A DNA stretch of 15,464 bases from an uncultured Erysipelotrichaceae bacterium (GTDB lineage Bacteria; Bacillota_I; Bacilli_A; RF39; UBA660), in the NCBI GenBank assembly GCA_902767005.1, contig CACXFY010000148.1, positions 1 through 15,464 of the forward strand, in the 5' to 3' direction. Position 1 is the stretch's first letter. Every line of letters starts with the position of its first letter. A program made the translations under genes and the position numbers. This document shows, piece after piece, positions 12,828-15,464 of the stretch. The notes beneath the pieces were generated by a model, which was not told the DNA's origin, did no database searches, and was given only the letters and a program-made list of their open reading frames with translations.

Positions 12828-15464
12828 ATGAAATATATGAGTCATGATGACATTAGAAATACATGGTTTAAGTACTTTACAGAACATGGCCATAAAATAT
12901 ATGAGAGCGCTCCATTAGTTCCTATTAATGATGATAGTTTACTATGGATTAATGCTGGTGTTACACCATTAAAGAAGTATTTTGATGGTTCTGAAACACC
13001 TGATTCTAGAAGAATTTGTAATATACAAAAATGTATTCGTACTAATGATATAGAGAATGTTGGTATTACTAAAAGACATCAAACTTTCTTTGAAATGATG
13101 GGTAATTTCTCTATAGGAGATTATTTTAAAAATGAAGCTATTGAATTTGCTTTTGAAATGCTTACTAGTGAAGAATATTTTGGTATAGATAAAGAATTAT
13201 TATATGTATCTGTATATACAGATGACGATGATGCATTTAATAGATGGGTAGAAGTTGGTATGATACCTAGTCATATTGTAAGACTAGAAGAGAATTTCTG
13301 GGAGATTGGTGAAGGTCCTTGTGGACCTGATTCTGAAATATTCTTTGATAGAGGAGAAGATTTTGATCCAGATGGAGATGCTTTAGATAAATTTAAAAGA
13401 GATGAAGATCAAGAAAGATACGTTGAGATTTGGAATAATGTATTTAGTCAATTTAATAGTGAAGCAGGTAAGAAGAGAAAAGATTATAAAGAATTACCTC
13501 ATAAGAATATAGATACTGGAGCTGGACTTGAGAGATGGTGTTGTATATTCCAAGGAGTTGATTCTAACTTTGAAACAGATTTATTTTTACCAATTATTAA
13601 ACATATAGAAGAATTAGTTGGTACTAAATATGTTGGTCAAAAAGAATATAAGATTATTGCTGATCACATTAGAGCAATTACTTTTGCTTTAGCTGATGGA
13701 GCTTATTTTGATAACGTTGGACGAGGATATGTACTTAGAAGATTATTACGTCGTAGTGTTAGATTTGGTAAGACTCTTGGTTTAAAAGAAGCTTTTATGT
13801 ATAAGATAGTTAGTGATGTAGTAGATGTTATGAAGGATGCTTATCCATATATAGTAGAAAAAAGAGCAGAAGTTGAAGCTTTAGTATTAGATGAAGAAAA
13901 GTTATTCTTAAAGACATTAGAAGCTGGAGAAAGAAGATTAAAAGAATTAGTTGAACAATCTCCAGATAATTATATAAGTGGGGAAGAAGCATTTAAATTA
14001 TATGATACTTATGGTTTCCCATTTGAATTAACTGAAGAGTATTTAGCTGATTTAGGTTATAAAGTAGATAGAAAAGAATTTGATAAATATATGGAAGCTC
14101 AAAAAGAGTTAGCAAGATCTAATATTAAGAACACTACTAAAATGGCTTCTCAAAAACAAGTATTAATGGACTTTAAGAAAGAAAGTCAATTTGTATATGG
14201 TCTTTATAGAGTTAAGAGTGATATTATTGGAATATTCTCTAAAGATGAAGAAGTAGATATAATTGATCATGATACTTATTTAGTAGTATCTAGAACTTGT
14301 TTCTATGCTGAGTCTGGTGGTCAAGTTAGTGATACTGGTATGATTATTGGTAAGAACTTTAAAGCTCGTGTTGTAGATGTATTTAAAGGACCTAATGGTC
14401 AACATATACATAAAGTTAGATTACTTGATGGTGTTATTAGAAAAGGTGATGAGTGTGAACTTGTTATAGATAAAGATAGACGTAAGAGAATAGAGTGTAA
14501 TCACTCTAGTGTTCATATACTTCAATATAGTCTACAACAAGTAGTATCTAATACTATTAAACAAGCTGGTAGTTATGTTGATGATGAAAAACTAAGATTT
14601 GATTTTACTTATTCTGGTAAAATGACTGATGAAAAGTTAATTGAAGTAGAAAACTTTATGAATGATATGATTAGTGAAGAGTTAATTGTATCTACTGAAG
14701 TTATGCCTATTGATAAAGCTAAAGAATTAGGTGCAATGGCATTATTTAGTGAAAAATATGGTGATCAAGTAAGAGTTGTTAAGATAGGTAAAAGTATTGA
14801 ACTTTGTGGTGGTACTCACGCTACTAATACTAAAGATATTGGTAGAGCGGCTATTACAAGTTGTGAATCTAAAGGTAGTAATGTATATAGAATAGAAGCT
14901 GTAACTGGTTCTAAGATAGAAGACAGTTTGTTGCTTGCTGTTAAACCTTATAATGATGAGATGATTAAGTTACTTATGAAAGCTCGTGAAATATTAGATG
15001 AGGCTAGAGAAGTAGGATTAGTATTATCATTTGATGTAGATGTTTCTAATGAGAAACCTACTAGTTATAAAGATATTGTTTTCAATCGTAATGAATTACA
15101 ATATGTACATCATGAAGTAAAAGAATTAGAAAAGAAATACTTTAATATGAGAGAAAAACAAACTTTAGATAATCTTGATATTTATAGAGAGAAATTTAAA
15201 GAATATGGTGATGTTACTGCTTGTATTATGGAACTTAAGAATAAAGATATTAATTTACTTAAGAGTATTGCTGATAGTTTAGTTAATGAAATGGGTAAGG
15301 GATTAGTATTCTTTGCTAATGTTAAAGATGATGATTCTGTTAACTTTATTTGTCGTAGTACTTGTTCTATTAATGCTGGTTTACTTGTTAAAGATGCTTC
15401 TGTTTCATCTAATGGAAATGGTGGAGGATCTCCTACATTTGCTCAAGGTGGAGGTAAAAATACA
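12828..15464 (+). CDS. alaS: alanine--tRNA ligase, 3' end beyond the window
   Basis: Charges tRNA-Ala with alanine and hydrolyses mischarged Ser- or Gly-tRNA-Ala. The frame is open for 879 codons to the window edge, with no stop, so the last residues are missing. The class II catalytic domain is at the start: WINAGVTPLKKYF, the RHQTFFEMMGNFSIGDYF segment (motif 2) and DTGAGLERW (motif 3), followed by the helical tRNA-recognition region. The editing domain has FYAESGGQVSDTG, the zinc ligands H559 and H563 (HSSVH), and C660 and H664 (CGGTH). The C-terminal C-Ala domain ends, as expected, in a Gly-rich segment (GGGSPTFAQGGGK), so perhaps only a few dozen bases are lost. SD AAGGAG (12814-12819) is 8 bases before the ATG. 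It is the third gene behind the alanine T-box, which fits its product. Confidence 0.97.
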   Translation, partial: MKYMSHDDIRNTWFKYFTEHGHKIYESAPLVPINDDSLLWINAGVTPLKKYFDGSETPDSRRICNIQKCIRTNDIENVGITKRHQTFFEMMGNFSIGDYFKNEAIEFAFEMLTSEEYFGIDKELLYVSVYTDDDDAFNRWVEVGMIPSHIVRLEENFWEIGEGPCGPDSEIFFDRGEDFDPDGDALDKFKRDEDQERYVEIWNNVFSQFNSEAGKKRKDYKELPHKNIDTGAGLERWCCIFQGVDSNFETDLFLPIIKHIEELVGTKYVGQKEYKIIADHIRAITFALADGAYFDNVGRGYVLRRLLRRSVRFGKTLGLKEAFMYKIVSDVVDVMKDAYPYIVEKRAEVEALVLDEEKLFLKTLEAGERRLKELVEQSPDNYISGEEAFKLYDTYGFPFELTEEYLADLGYKVDRKEFDKYMEAQKELARSNIKNTTKMASQKQVLMDFKKESQFVYGLYRVKSDIIGIFSKDEEVDIIDHDTYLVVSRTCFYAESGGQVSDTGMIIGKNFKARVVDVFKGPNGQHIHKVRLLDGVIRKGDECELVIDKDRRKRIECNHSSVHILQYSLQQVVSNTIKQAGSYVDDEKLRFDFTYSGKMTDEKLIEVENFMNDMISEELIVSTEVMPIDKAKELGAMALFSEKYGDQVRVVKIGKSIELCGGTHATNTKDIGRAAITSCESKGSNVYRIEAVTGSKIEDSLLLAVKPYNDEMIKLLMKAREILDEAREVGLVLSFDVDVSNEKPTSYKDIVFNRNELQYVHHEVKELEKKYFNMREKQTLDNLDIYREKFKEYGDVTACIMELKNKDINLLKSIADSLVNEMGKGLVFFANVKDDDSVNFICRSTCSINAGLLVKDASVSSNGNGGGSPTFAQGGGKNT

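Overview
The window is a stretch of chromosome from a very AT-rich, low-GC Gram-positive bacterium. Most third codon positions are A or T, arginine is nearly always AGA, and Lys, Asn, Ile and Asp dominate the proteins. Gene content (NusB, XseA/XseB, type II thymidine kinase, AlaRS behind a T-box leader, DUF4234) and the AGGAGG/GGTGAT Shine-Dalgarno (SD) sites fit Bacillota. Trp is always TGG and TGA is used as a stop (nusB and the HA-repeat gene), so the code is standard (table 11), not the Mycoplasma code. My inference is a gut-type uncultivated lineage of Bacilli or a Mollicutes relative; the species cannot be read from the sequence.

Layout. (1) 1-445: an unrecognised 126-aa gene, possibly cut at its 5' end, closed by a strong terminator. 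(2) 454-3032: mutS with its own promoter. (3) 3035-3476: a DUF4234 membrane protein with its own promoter and terminator. (4) 3487-5824: a nusB-xseA-membrane protein-xseB operon with overlapping or abutting genes. (5) 5802-6819: a small membrane protein gene with a promoter inside the end of xseB, then a terminator that touches the SD of tdk, then tdk with its own terminator. (6) 6821-9433: a single-gene unit for an 857-aa protein built from six helicase-associated (HA, PF03457-like) repeats with no helicase, plus about 380 residues I do not recognise. (7) 9432-10074: yigZ (IMPACT family) on the minus strand, convergent with the HA gene through a shared bidirectional terminator and divergent from the next gene. 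(8) 10048-11358: an AI-2E-family (PF01594) membrane protein. (9) 11360-15464: promoter, an alanine-specific T-box leader with terminator, then a T4-gp1-like dNMP kinase, cmk, and alaS, which runs off the window about 879 codons in.

Taken together, this is mostly housekeeping DNA: mismatch repair (mutS), exonuclease VII, nucleotide salvage and phosphorylation (tdk, dNMP kinase, cmk), transcription antitermination (nusB) and tRNA charging (alaS). The unusual parts are the orphan HA-repeat protein, the alanine T-box that sits in front of two nucleotide kinases rather than directly in front of alaS, the terminator abutting tdk, and a recurring compact module (extended -10, 6-8 nt, GGTGAT/GGTGAG, 3-4 nt, ATG) that predicts mRNAs starting at or next to their own SD. 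No tRNA, rRNA, insertion sequence or CRISPR array was found. No intergenic stretch exceeds 300 bases; the longest (11344-11598) is filled by the T-box leader.
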